A stretch of 64,000 bases of DNA. It comes from Symsagittifera roscoffensis. Taxonomy: Eukaryota > Xenacoelomorpha > Acoela > Convolutidae. The DNA lies in assembly GCF_963678635.1 (NCBI RefSeq), contig NC_087063.1, positions 77,457,617-77,521,616 on the forward strand, written 5' to 3'. Positions 1-10,795 of the stretch are shown here, in pieces. The position numbers were made by a program, and so were the translations under genes. The notes below the pieces were generated by a model. That model searched no databases. It was not told the DNA's origin and saw only the letters and a program-made list of their open reading frames with translations. Positions within the stretch are counted from its first letter, which is position 1, and every line of letters starts with the position of its first letter.

Positions 1-1131
1 AATGCGCAATTTGATCGCTTCTCCGCGGTCGCATTGGTGATTTTTATGTTTGTGCTTGAATTTGTTGCTCGTTTTCTCTTTGTCTTTAAATTTTATTCGC
101 TATATTTGAATTCTGACTTCATTGGAATTGGGAAAATTTCGACTTGCTTTATGTTCTTTGGTTGAAATGACATTTTGAGAGTCGAAATTTTTTTATTTTA
201 TTAATATTTGGCATTTAGAATAATTTGTAGATTCTATTATCAGTATGTAGAAGAGAATACGAATCGTGAAGAAGTTCAGAGAATTCTTTGAAATATTTAT
301 AGTTCTAATTATATAACAATTAACTGACTGATGTTGCACCCAAATTAACCCAATGAATTTAATTTTATACTTCTTGTTTTTGACAAAATTTGATTACGAC
401 TCTTTTTCCTTTTTGCCCACCTCACAAAAACATCATTTTATATTAGAAAGCATGGTTTTCGTTCCGACCATTGAAAATGGGGAGGAACTTTGTATTCCTG
501 AGTTTTAGTTTTTTTTTGTTTTCCACGCAAAATCAGGTACGACAAGTAATCATCGGACTAAGTGATATATCATATTATAGCCCTTTCAGTCGCAATTCGA
601 ACTATATTAAAATAAACTACGAAAGTTTTCCGATTTGAAAATTTTGATTTTTGTCTTAATTCGAGTAAATAAAGCATGGGAGCAGGCTTACAAGCTGAAT
701 TTTGCCTAATTTAAGACCTTAAAACTTAATTTTCAGCAATTAAAATTAGTTTTTAGTCTCAATTTTTTCCTTTTTTCTTTAGTTTTTCTACATATCTTTC
801 TACAAAACAGATCCTTTTATCACACCAAGCAGAAAAAACTACTCTAATTTTCTAAAGACTACGCTCGGAACCTTCTGTGCTACTTGCAAAGTAGTCGGCT
901 ATCCTTGTTTAGTGTTGTCTTTATTGACTACTTTAAACGTTTTTTGGACCTCCAAGAACTCATGACTACCTTAGCAAGTTCATAGAGTGTATTTCATTTT
1001 CGATTGAAGTATCTTTTAGAAAACGGGAACTTGACTTTTAAAGAGTTAATGACTAAATTCTTTCTTGCGTACCATTAATTAGGCATAAAAAATTTTTCCT
1101 ATTTGCTTTATTAATACTTTTTATTAATTTT
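1..1131. other. AT-rich intergenic DNA, no gene seen
   Basis: I see no ORF with recognisable similarity, no tandem repeat and no inverted-repeat element here. The sequence is A/T-rich with homopolymer runs, typical of the non-coding parts of this window. Confidence 0.6.
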
Positions 1132-1210
1132 AGGTCTGCTCCCACTTTTTTATAGGTCGAGTGGTAACCTTTATACCTTACTGTGTGGGGTTTGAGTCCC
1201 AGCCAGACCT
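1132..1210 (+). ncRNA. tRNA-like sequence (tRNA pseudogene or SINE head)
   Basis: A 79-nt stretch begins AGGTCTG and ends CAGACCT, so its ends can form a 7-bp acceptor-like stem. An A-box-like GGTCGAGTGG lies near 1154 and a B-box-like GGTTTGAGTCC near 1189. A T run follows at 1213-1219, as for Pol III termination. The T-stem and anticodon stem pair poorly, so this is more likely a tRNA pseudogene or the head of a tRNA-derived SINE than a working tRNA. Confidence 0.35.
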
Positions 1211-1635
1211 GCTTTTTTTCAGAATGTATGAAATTGAATTTTTTCCCCAAAAAATTTAAATTTTCAGACTTTCGTTTGTCTCAAGTTTTGACGTGACTTA
1301 GAAGCTCTTCCACAAAATCATTTTCTTCGGCTCATTTAAGGTCTGCTCAAAAGTTGTCGGCTGCGTTTCCGCTTTGTAATTTTTTTACCGTTGCTAAATT
1401 AAAATTCAGATGTTTTGCTTGTCATGTTTGCCTAGATTGAACTTGGTATTGAGACATACAAAAATTAAAATTTTAGCAGACCTAATTTTTCCAATATTTT
1501 TTGTTACCTTTTTTTAATGTTTGTATTGTATCGCAAGTGTTGCAAAACTCAGCTTCACTTCTAAGTTAATTGAAAATTTTATTCAGGTTTATGTCTTGTT
1601 GAAATTAATTTCACTTCAAACCAAAAGATTAGAAA

Positions 1636-1880
1636 TTATGCGAACACCGCTTCGCGCTTCGAAGTTGGACGAATCATAGTTTGGTTTTCGAATTGAAACA
1701 ATATCAAATTGACATATAGACTTTTTCGCAGATTAAAAAATTGTTCAATAGTTTATTTGATCAACTATGTGGTTGTGTCATAAATTGATATCCTTTGACC
1801 ATTTTTGTATATTTAAAACAATTTCTACTGAATTTTGTTACTATTTTGTTTTTAATTTACAATATGAATTGATGCCTCAG
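1636..1880 (+). repeat. Old dispersed repeat, copy 1
   Basis: This segment is a diverged relative of the sequence at about 2828-3041. Shared islands include CCGCG.CTT, AAGTT.GACGAAT, the TTTTCGCA tract and a run toward TTTGTTACTATTTTG. The second copy is the place where Gypsy element E1 inserted. Nothing in the repeat looks coding. Confidence 0.45.
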
Positions 1881-1889
1881 AATAGCCCT

Positions 1890-2827
1890 AATTCGACTGA
1901 TAGTAGCAAATGTTGATGTGGTTAAACCCTAAAATTTCGCACGCATTGAGAATGACTGATATTGTTTTTGACATTAAATACTTGCATTTTAAAATTTTCA
2001 TTGAACGATTCAAAAAATAGTTTATCAATAGATTGATTTCGCTTTTTTTCTTTGTTCTTTCATATCAATTCTTTTTTTCTTAGATGTTTTGTAGTGATTT
2101 TGGCTGAAAGCGCCGTGTTTTGGTAGAAAGTCTAAAAAACGACAAATCTTTTCGAAATAGTTTTAGTAAATCATGCACAGTTTCATTGCTTCAGGCATCG
2201 CGGAAATAGTTTTTCAAATCAATTGATTTCAAATGTGAGAGGAAAATAGAAAAGAGCCTTAAATGTATCCTAAAGGTGGTTTGAGTTCGAAACTGGTTGA
2301 GAATGTTTTTATATGGACGCTCATAGTTGATCCAGGGTTCCAAAAGTTTTGGTTGCTAGGGAACAATTTCATCAAGTACCTTCAATTGGGCCGAGGTGCT
2401 CAATTGTGGAAAAATATTAAAATTTTTAAGCTTATCATATGGGTTTTTGTTCATGATGTGAGCAGGGTTGAAGTGGTTACGTCACTAACTCTCAATCGGA
2501 AGACCAGACGTTCGACGCCCTCCTGGATCGCTGCTTGAGGATGAGGCAACATTAGCCACCACAGAAAACGCATCTAAATTAGAAGCAGGGGTGCATGACA
2601 GTTCTCTGTAAAAAATTGAACAGCTCATTTGTCGGTCTGCTACTTGTGGATTAATTGTCTTAAAAGCTATTTAAAAATAAATTTAATTTCAAAAATGGAC
2701 CTCGAAATTTTCTCTGAAATAGTCAAGTATGTGTATGAAACTGCATCAGATGCTGCTGTCTGACTACATTTTAAATTTTATAGCCATTAACTTCCATGTC
2801 AAATGTCTTCTTTAAGCCAGAAGGTTC
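1890..2827. other. Intergenic DNA, no supported gene
   Basis: A 91-codon open frame at 2263-2538 has no recognisable domain. A B-box-like GTTCGACGCCC near 2511 is too weak to call a tRNA. No other structure is visible. Confidence 0.5.
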
Positions 2828-3041
2828 GAAGTTATTTGAAAACTGCTCCGCGCTTTAAAGTTTGACGAATATTATTTTGGTTCGCGATTAGAAACGTTGT
2901 CAAATTGATTCCCAGAGTTTTTCGCAAGTCATATCAAAATTGTTTACCAAATAACCTGAATCGTTTGATAAACAAGGTGACTTTTGAATAAATTGATTTG
3001 TTTTCAGCATTTCTACATTTTCAAAACAAATTTGTTGTTAT
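2828..3041 (+). repeat. Old dispersed repeat, copy 2, interrupted by Gypsy E1
   Basis: This is the relative of 1636-1880. Its continuation resumes after the element at 10015, where GTTGTTTACAATTTA lines up with the TTTTTAATTTACAAT of copy 1. E1 therefore split a pre-existing repeat. The last five bases, GTTAT (3037-3041), are the left target-site duplication. Confidence 0.45.
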
Positions 3042-3348
3042 TTTGATGAGGCGACATTTAGTACCTCATTTATTTTGCTGTCTTTTGCAGCCATGCTGCA
3101 TAGTTATTTACCAGTCTGCTCAAGGTCACCGGATTGGCCTTACCGAGCGACACACTGTGTGTGATCACTCTTATGTTTTTGTATACATCGTTGTTAGATG
3201 TAAAGTTTATTCAATCTCTATTCGTTCTATTTCATTTAGTCAAAGTCTGACTAACTAAATCTCAAGTAACTAAGAATCAAAGCAACTAATCAATCAATTC
3301 ACTATTACGAACAATCTAGTTTTGTCCTTTAAATCTCGGAAAATCTCA
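3042..3348 (+). repeat. 5' LTR of Gypsy E1
   Basis: 307 bp, ending CTCA directly at the primer-binding site. It begins TTTGATG, whereas the 3' LTR begins TGTGATG; the target duplication places the border here, so the 5' copy has probably lost the usual TG through one substitution. A second difference (C/T) is in the TCTATTCGTTC/TCTATTTGTTC stretch. Confidence 0.9.
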
Positions 3349-3992
3349 TGGCGCAGCCAGCAGTTCCTGTGAACGAAGACAGGACTGACCTGTTGGGTAT
3401 TCCCCCTTTTTGGGCGAAACCTTCGATTAACCCCCCATTCCTTTGGGAATCTTGGATTGGACAGTTCTTCCTGGCGGTGGGGTTAAAAGATAACCTGAAC
3501 CCTCAGGAGTTATTAGCAGAACCCACGGAGGTAATCGATGAACCACCTCCAAAAGCTGAGATCATAGGAGCGACGGAAACAGCTGCGGAGGCCGATGCAC
3601 GCCTCCTCAGAGATCAGGCAGCAGTTCGCCGCATGGCCGAATACAATGCCGAGCGCAGAAGGAAAGGCTCCAGAATAGGCCTCAACTGGTTCTATCACGA
3701 AGCAGAAGCCCGACTGAAGTCACGGTTGTTTTTCGCTCTAGGAAACGAAGGGAAACGACGCTTCGCGGATTCCTACCCGCATACGGACATCAGTGTCACT
3801 CCTTTCCGTGATTTCCACAAAGCCTGCGAAACACTATTCAAGATAGAACGCGATTATACTGTCGAGCGCATTAAACTGTACAACAATATCTTTATGTTGG
3901 AAAATGACACCTTTTCTTCATTCTACGCTCGCCTCAGTGCTCAAATTGCCTTGTGTAATTGGCCACGTGCTCAAGAGAGGGATACCCTGTAA
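3348..3992 (+). pseudogene. E1 gag, N-terminal part (ends at in-frame stop)
   Basis: 214 codons of the Gag capsid-type region, lacking transmembrane segments. The ATG uses the last LTR base plus the first two bases of the primer site, giving MAQPAV. An in-frame TAA lies just upstream and the next in-frame Met is near residue 91, so this is the only plausible start. Similarity to E2 Gag begins at EDRTDLLG right after the primer-site codons and runs throughout. A TAA at 3990-3992 ends the frame where E2 has an arginine codon; the same frame reopens at once. This is a nonsense change unless read through. Confidence 0.85.
3349..3363 (+). promoter_or_regulatory. Primer-binding site of E1 (candidate tRNA-Ser)
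   Basis: TGGCGCAGCCAGCAG follows the LTR with no gap. Its complement ends GCCA after a seven-base acceptor-type strand, giving a discriminator G, which is typical of eukaryotic tRNA-Ser. That primer identity is inference. The same 15 bases occur at the same place in E2. The Gag start codon overlaps this site. Confidence 0.7.
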
Positions 3993-5600
3993 GATCTTTT
4001 CATAGGACGAATTCGTGATGTGGATGTGCAACAGCAGCTGATTAAGGCAAAAGCAGATTTAGACGATACATTCCAACTCGCTCTAGAATGCGAAAAAGGG
4101 GCTAGTACGTCGGCCCAGTTCCAAAAACTACTCCCACATAACCAAGTCACTGGAAATGTCAAGATAAAACAAGAACCCACTTTCTCAATACAGTCATCTA
4201 GAGGAAAGCTGAATACTCCTCAGAACAACTCTAATCGACCAAATATACAAAGTAACAAAGGCAACAAAGCATGTTATTTCTGTGGCAACCCTTTTAGCCC
4301 GGAACACAGAAAGTCGTGTCCCGCTCGAGAGGTTACCTGCAATCTTTGCAAAAAACGAGGTCATTTTGCTAAATGCTGTAACTCGTCAAGACGTCGCGTC
4401 AATTTGGTCGATGATAGTGAGGAAGTGACTGACCCTTCAATTGACTGTAACTTCATTGATGCAGACTATGATAGCGAACCCGAATACAGTGTGCTACAAC
4501 TTGAAAGTGCTGTTAGGATTGATAGCGTTGAGCTTCTCAGATCAAACAAAGGGAAACCGAGAAGCCTCAGTATCCAGCTGCGTACGGGTTCGAGCTTCTT
4601 CTACTCAACCATCGACACTGGAAGTCCTGTCTCATTCATTAATAAACGGACTTGCGATTTGATATTACAGCGCAACCCGTCGTTCAAATTTCGAGACGTA
4701 GCACGGAATCCTATAGACACTCTGTATGTTGATTACAGTAAAAAACCAATCCGCCTTCTCGGCTCAGTTTGTCTACCGATCTCGTCTAGTGGTTGGAGAG
4801 TGGAAGAGGCTTGCTTCCTTGTCTCGGAGAACAGAACAAGAAACCTGTTGGGTTTGGACTTACAAGACCAATTGGGAATAGTGACCACCCAACTGAAGGC
4901 AGAACACGTTCAGCAACTTGAGGTTCTGAACCAGGATCCTGTCTCCGATTATTGGAGTTCTTTCTTCGCTAAAAATTACGCGCACGTATTTAATCGATTA
5001 GGAAGATCAAAGAACCACAAAGTGTTTACAAACTTCAAGTATCCACTGGTACCACGTCAGGTTAAGGGACGTAAAGTCCCAATTCACATCCAGGACAGAG
5101 TCGCTAACGAAATCAAACAGTTGGTAAAACAAGGTCACATTGAGAAACTGGACAAATGCACAACTGACTATTTCATAGCACCCATTGTACTGACTGCCAA
5201 GAAGGACGGCTCGATAAAACTTGCTTTAAATGCTAAACCGATGAATGCGCAAATCTGGAAGAACAAGTACCAGATGCCAAATATTCACGAGCTTGTTGAT
5301 TCTGTGGCTCAAATAATCACTAAAGATGTACCAGGCACCGTTTGGTTCACCTCGTTAGACTTGAAATATGCTTTCAGTCAGCTGCCATTGTCTTCAGCCA
5401 CCAGCAATCATTGTAATTTCAATATTTTATGCGGAGATGCTACGGGAACCTATCGGTTTAAGACAGGGTTCTATGGGTTGACCGACATGCCAACCGAGTT
5501 TCAGAAGGCGATGGATTGTACCTTGCAAGGATTAGAAGGTGTGGTTTGCTACCTCGACGACATTCTAGTAGTCACAAAAGGAGACGTTCAAGCACAATGA
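3993..5600 (+). pseudogene. E1 gag C-terminus, nucleocapsid, protease and reverse transcriptase
   Basis: Continues gag in the same frame after the stop; the first Met is at 4020, which numbers the residues given here. A short IKQEP motif lies at residue 49. Two zinc knuckles follow: C-X2-C-X8-H-X3-C from C85 and C-X2-C-X4-H-X4-C from C107. The aspartic protease motif DTGS starts at D199. RT fingers and palm match E2 closely and carry YLDD at 511-514. The frame stops at 5600, just after the YLDD strand. Alignment with E2 indicates a short indel there and about 41 missing codons covering the RT thumb and connection. Reverse transcriptase from this copy is expected to be inactive. Confidence 0.88.
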
Positions 5601-5601
5601 C

Positions 5602-8538
5602 TTGGTTGAAAGAGTGATTGATGCGATTCGATCACTTAAACCTCCCAAAACCTTAAAGCAGCTCCGCTCGTTTATGGGGACGTTAAATCACTTACAACGA
5701 TTCATACCTGATCTACACACATATACCGTTCATTTCCGAGAATCTCTAAAGGCATGTAACAAACAGTCTTTTCGGTGGGGGGAGGAACAAGATAGCGCCT
5801 TCAAGAGTATCATAAATATGTTGGCTAATATTCCCAATTTATTCCATTATGACTCTTCAAAAAGTTCTCGGGTGAAATGTGACGCTAGTCATAACGGGTT
5901 AGGGGCATGTTTGGAACAGGAGATCGAACCAGGAGTTTGGGCCCCAACCGCGTTTGCCTCACGCTTTCTCAATAATGCTGAGACAAAATATAGTACGAAT
6001 GAACTTGAGTTGTTGGCAATCGTTTGGGCGTGCGAACATTTTCGTACTTATTTATTGGGCAATCGTTTTCAAGTATTAACCGACCACAAAGCCATTATTT
6101 CGGCATTGAGTGAAAATTATAATAACAAATCCTATCAGTCGCGTCTTTCACGTTGGGCGGACCGGTTATTACCATTCGATTTCGAAGTTATTCACGTGCC
6201 TGGGGTTACTTTAGGCATTGTGGATTATCTGTCTCGACATCCAACCTTCCCAGCTCCAGCGCCATCAATCTACGATGAACTTTTTGTTGTAAAGTCTATT
6301 GAGGCATTCAATTCGGCCTTATCATTTATAAATACATTTAATATACTTGACTCGTCTAGTAAGTTATGTTCTTCGTCGCAAGAGGTCGATGTGCCTCAAA
6401 TTCATAAATCAAAGTGTTTTCTCGACCAATCAAATCACGTTATGCAAATTCGCGCGTTCGGTCTCTCACCGCGTGAGGGCGTCGAGTCATGTTGTTGCAG
6501 AATTGACCAATCAGAAACCGGTATGCTAATTAATAATCGCAAACCAAATTCGCTCGCTTCAATTCATTGTCTCCGACCTGAATTGTTAAAAGATAGTCGC
6601 AACTCTTTCTTCTCATCTTTAACTCATTCTACTAATTCTCTTTTATCTCACTTCTCTATCTACAACAACATGAATCCCTCAAAACCTACTTCACTACCAC
6701 ATTCCGCTCTTGAACATACTAACGACAAACCAACTACTCAACCAGCTCACAATCCGATACAACACTCATCATATAGCACAATGGAGGAACAAGCAGAACT
6801 CCTCTCTTTTGTCGAAAACTTCACATTGAGTTCACCTAATTTTCGACGGCCGAGCCCGCGCCCTTCAGTAAGATCTCGTCAAGTAGGACGAATCTCACGA
6901 CTGGACCAGGTACGTCAACGCAATCGGACCAGAGAGCGTGCGGCGAAAACCCGATTTGTTGCTGCCAGGACTGTCTCCAGAAGGGAGGGACACAACCAGC
7001 TTTTGGAGGCTTTGCGGAAGTGCCGATTGTCAAGACCGGGCAGAGCTCATTCTGCTGATAAAGTTGGCGTGTATGCAATCAATGGTGGAAAGCCTATCAT
7101 CTCCAAGTCCAAGAAAGAAATTGTGGGACTACCGGGATTATTCGACGCTGACTTGCTAGCCGAGCTCACAGAAGAAGATAGATTTCTGGGTCCGATGAAA
7201 CGGGCCATCAATAACAAAGACGTTTCCAGTTTTAACAAACTCGGAACCTACATGGCCCAATTCTGGTCGAAAGCAGCGGTTGTCAACAACTGTGTGATAA
7301 TTGACAACAAACTGGCCATCCCAGAAGTCCTGAGACCAGCTGTTCTTGCCCGCCTTCATCGGTCGCACCCGGGTCAAGAGGCCATGATGTCAGCCTCTGA
7401 ATACATTTGGTGGCCATTTATGAATCGGCAGATAGTCGACACCTGCGAAAGATGCCGCGAATGCACGTTGTATGGTAAGAACTTAAAGCCCGTCAAGACT
7501 TTTCATACCGCTCAATCTTTGCCCTTGTTAACGGGGCCTAATCAGGAGTTACAATTAGATTTTGCCGGTCCTATTGTAGATGATAGAGGCGTAAAAATAT
7601 TCCTCTTGGTAGCTATCGATCGTTTCTCGAAATTTCCGTCTGTACTTATTACAAAAAATACTGGGGCTAAAAAGGTTACGAAATTTCTTGAATCTTATAT
7701 CCGAATTCATGGCTTACCTCATTCTATCAGGACTGATCATGGCTCCGGCTTTAAAAACGAAAAATTACAACAATTCTGTACTAGTAAAGGTATCAAACAC
7801 ATCTTTTCCCCAGTCGGAGACCATCGGGGCTCTGGCCTCGTCGAACGTACGATACAAACAATAAAACGCAAGTTAGGCACTGAACAACTGGATCCTACTT
7901 TCGGTAACTTGAAAGAAGTACTCTATCGAATTATAGAAGATATCCGTAAAAGCAATCATTCTACACTTAAGAAGTCACCTTTTGAAATGCACTTCGGACG
8001 TAAACCCAATACTGAATGGTCACAAGCTTTTCATAATATAGTTAAGTCTGATACTTCAGCACAAAGACTTGAACGCAACCTCTTGACGCCGGATCAAATT
8101 GCCAGTCAGGACTATAGTCGAGATCGTGCCAAAGTGGTGCCAAGAGGCAGTCTCAGTCCTCAGATTTCCCCACGGTTCAACCCAATGTTCTCTCTGGAGG
8201 GAAACATTGCCGACAGTGCGCCGTACAAGGCGCTGGCCGATCTTGCCCGGGCGGCTAATAACTGGTCTCAACAGAAAAGAAATCTTCCACCAGATGGGGG
8301 AAAACGGGTGCTACAGGAGCTGTCGAGTCGACATTCGGATCTGGCTCAGTCACTAAAAACAGGCCTCTCTCGCAAAACACTATACTTTGCGGAAGACCGG
8401 TCAATCAATACGCCTCCAGAGGCCCAAGATACTGTTCGCCGTCTACCGACACTTCAACCCCGTCGACAGTCTAAGACAAGTAATTTAGAAACTCTCCTTT
8501 TATCCGATCCTACACGTGTGAGAGTGTTTAGAAAAAAA
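5602..8538 (+). pseudogene. E1 pol: RNase H, linker and integrase
   Basis: The frame differs from that of the RT part. RNase H acidic residues are D94 (CDAS), E134/E136 (NELEL), D161 (LTDH) and D208 (VDYLSR), counted from 5602. A poorly conserved linker of about 350 residues follows, with a Met-Asn-Pro at residue 357 also found in E2. Integrase has an H586/H589 and C618/C621 zinc finger and the catalytic triad D653, D712, E748; 35 residues separate the last two, the retroviral DD35E spacing. All catalytic residues of both domains are present, but the 5' end has lost the RT thumb. The frame runs on to 8703, but similarity to E2 leaves it at a run of seven A (8532-8538). Confidence 0.87.
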
Positions 8539-8540
8539 TT

Positions 8541-9524
8541 ATGGATCGTCAGTCTGGCAAACCTCTTTTTAAACTCGCGAAATTCAAAATTACTCGTGTC
8601 ACCGATCATACATATGTTACCGACAAGGGAAAGGTGTATCGGAAAAATCATGTCTGTCTTAAGCCTAATTATAATAACATTTCAGCAACTTACAACACAC
8701 TAGGTGATCGGCTCCAAACTTCATCTTCAAAAAGTGGGGGGAAGAAACCATTTACTCGCGCATCTAACCCAAAATTGCTCGAAAAACAGCCAGCTAACAC
8801 GAGCGCGTCATACCCGGCGGTGGTGGACCTTACTGCGGATTCATCTAGTGAGAGCCCTCCCATTCAGCACGCTTTGCATGAAACTCGGACATCTACTCCG
8901 ATGGAAAAGCGATTACGGCTACACGACGAATCACAACCGGTTACGTTTGGCAGCTCGTCCCTCACACCGGGCCCATCTTCTATGGATACTAGTGTCGACC
9001 CCCCGCTCACCATTCAGCCTGCTGAGTCCACAACTTGGGTTGCTGGTTCGCATCAAGTACTACTGGACGTGGTTGATTCCGAGAGTCCTATTGTCCAAGG
9101 AAAAGGCGCCCAGGCAGACCAATATTCGTCGCTCCCTTCTCTTTCTCTCCCAGCTCAACCAACTACGGATGATCTGGAAGGCACTCGGGCCTCATCTCGA
9201 AACAAAAAGGCCACAAGATTTTTCGGCGACCCGTTACGGCACTCGGTCAAATCGGTGGAAGAAGCCAAATCATTAGGAAAAGAAGCCGACTTGTCATTCT
9301 CTACAAGTATTGTACCATCTTCCAAGACATACGCAAAAGACGCTTCAGTGCCATCATCCTCTACAAGTATTATACCATCTTCCAAGACATACGCAAAAGA
9401 CACTTCAGTGCCATCATCCTCCACGTCACCAAAACGTAGACCTCTTGTTCGGGACCGTTTACACTTAACTTCTCCGGAGGCGTCATTTTCCTCCTCGCCA
9501 GTTAAAGCTCAGGACGAAATCTGA
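8541..9524 (+). pseudogene. E1 integrase C-terminal tail, Ser/Pro-rich
   Basis: In the -1 frame relative to the integrase. The first ~45 residues (SGKPLFK to GKVYRKNHV) match the E2 tail and look like an integrase C-terminal fold: basic, with a short beta-rich segment. The rest is low-complexity Ser/Thr/Pro. Two islands are conserved with E2: VVDLTADSSSES at residue 94 (nt 8820-8855) and RNKKATRFFGDPLRHSV near the C-terminus. A 60-bp direct repeat at 9299-9418 encodes two nearly identical 20-residue units. It could be a true extension reached by frameshifting or the product of a one-base loss. Confidence 0.75.
9299..9418 (+). repeat. 60-bp direct repeat inside E1 tail
   Basis: Two adjacent 60-bp units begin CTCTACAAGTATT and differ at a few bases. 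They add a second copy of a 20-residue Ser-rich stretch (SIVPSSKTYAKD type) and keep the frame. Confidence 0.85.
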
Positions 9525-9707
9525 AGATCGAAAAAAAAACACTCACTCTCAAACTTTTAACAAAACTTCGTATTTAAACATTATTCTTTTCACCATGCAT
9601 TTTACGGGATAGGGGTGCTATCTAAAATAATGCTTAGGGGTGCTGTCTATTTATTTATGTATTAAACAATTTTTGGGTTCCCCAAAAATTTTCCCTTCCG
9701 CGGGGAA
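9525..9707 (+). promoter_or_regulatory. E1 3' untranslated region with polypurine tract
   Basis: A short non-coding stretch between the tail stop and the 3' LTR. It ends GCGGGGAA (9700-9707) against the LTR TG, a plausible plus-strand primer. E2 has AGAGGGGGAAA in the same place. Confidence 0.65.
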
Positions 9708-10014
9708 TGTGATGAGGCGACATTTAGTACCTCATTTATTTTGCTGTCTTTTGCAGCCATGCTGCATAGTTATTTACCAGTCTGCTCAAGGTCACCGGAT
9801 TGGCCTTACCGAGCGACACACTGTGTGTGATCACTCTTATGTTTTTGTATACATCGTTGTTAGATGTAAAGTTTATTCAATCTCTATTTGTTCTATTTCA
9901 TTTAGTCAAAGTCTGACTAACTAAATCTCAAGTAACTAAGAATCAAAGCAACTAATCAATCAATTCACTATTACGAACAATCTAGTTTTGTCCTTTAAAT
10001 CTCGGAAAATCTCA
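9708..10014 (+). repeat. 3' LTR of Gypsy E1
   Basis: 307 bp, TGTGATG...CTCA. It differs from the 5' LTR at two positions that I can see, and is followed by the target duplication GTTAT at 10015-10019. Confidence 0.92.
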
Positions 10015-10019
10015 GTTAT

Positions 10020-10795
10020 GTTGTTTACAATTTACCCATTCTAGTTTGACCTATTTCAGTTATTGCTTCTTTTTTTTCTATTTTCTTCAGTCAGTGTAAT
10101 AAAATTAGGTTTGTGAAAAGTTGTTTCAGTCTACGCATATGGCGTAGTTGATGGCTGGAAAATAATGCAATGCATGTGTGGCTGTGTATATTCGATAAAT
10201 TCAAGTTCGATAATGGCAACAATTTTCTTCGTATATTTTTGCTGAGGTAGTTTAATTTACGCTGCGTAAGTTGTGCTTCGATGCTAATTCAATACTCGAG
10301 TTTCTACGAATTAGTTTTTGTTTTCAAAATTGCAAATCGAGAAAGCTGTTGAAGTTTATAGTAGTCTTTTTTGACATTTTTTAAAGTTTTTTTTCGATCA
10401 AGAGGCATTCGTCTCAATTGTTTTCCGGTATCTAGCCATGCTATGTTTGAGTTGTATCGAATGTGGTTGTATAAAATTTTTAAATGCAGAAAAATTTGCC
10501 GGTAAAGTGTTGAATAATCTAAGAGCCGTCCTCCCAGATAAACTATTTCAAATGATGTTAAAAGTTTTAATGAACAATTGAACTATCGTATAGACTGTAT
10601 AAGGTATTAGAAGTTTTTCACCGCTTAACTTTAATCTAAGCAATCATGAAGAGCCAGTACATTGTGTTTTACAACTTGCTTTGATATTGGAAGCTAGAAA
10701 ACCGAAACAGTCTAATGGGATATCAGCAAAAATAATAATAAAAAATGAGCATTTTATCTGTTCACTGAATGGTTTTACTGTTCTTAATTGGCTAT
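10020..10795. other. Intergenic DNA after E1
   Basis: Apart from the first tens of bases, which continue the repeat split by E1, I see no gene, tandem repeat or inverted-repeat element. Confidence 0.5.

Larger units (their letters stand above)
3042..10014 (+). mobile_element. Ty3/Gypsy LTR retrotransposon E1
   Basis: A complete but coding-defective Gypsy element of 6,973 bp. It has two 307-bp LTRs, a 5-bp target duplication GTTAT (3037-3041 and 10015-10019), a primer-binding site right after the 5' LTR and a purine tract before the 3' LTR. Domain order is gag, two zinc knuckles, DTG protease, RT, RNase H, long linker, HHCC and DDE integrase, then a Ser/Thr/Pro-rich tail; RNase H before integrase is the Gypsy order. 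The frame is broken by a stop in gag, a shift plus deletion after RT, and a shift before the tail. Only two LTR mismatches were seen, so the insertion is young. It is a sister of E2 at 31654-38961. Confidence 0.93.

Noticed and set aside
2451-2520. tRNA-like sequence with B-box-like GTTCGACGCCC
   Set aside because: The acceptor and anticodon stems do not pair, and no terminator follows closely.
8704-9276. 190-codon frame overlapping the E1 tail
   Set aside because: The alternative frame holds the islands conserved with E2; this one is a shadow.
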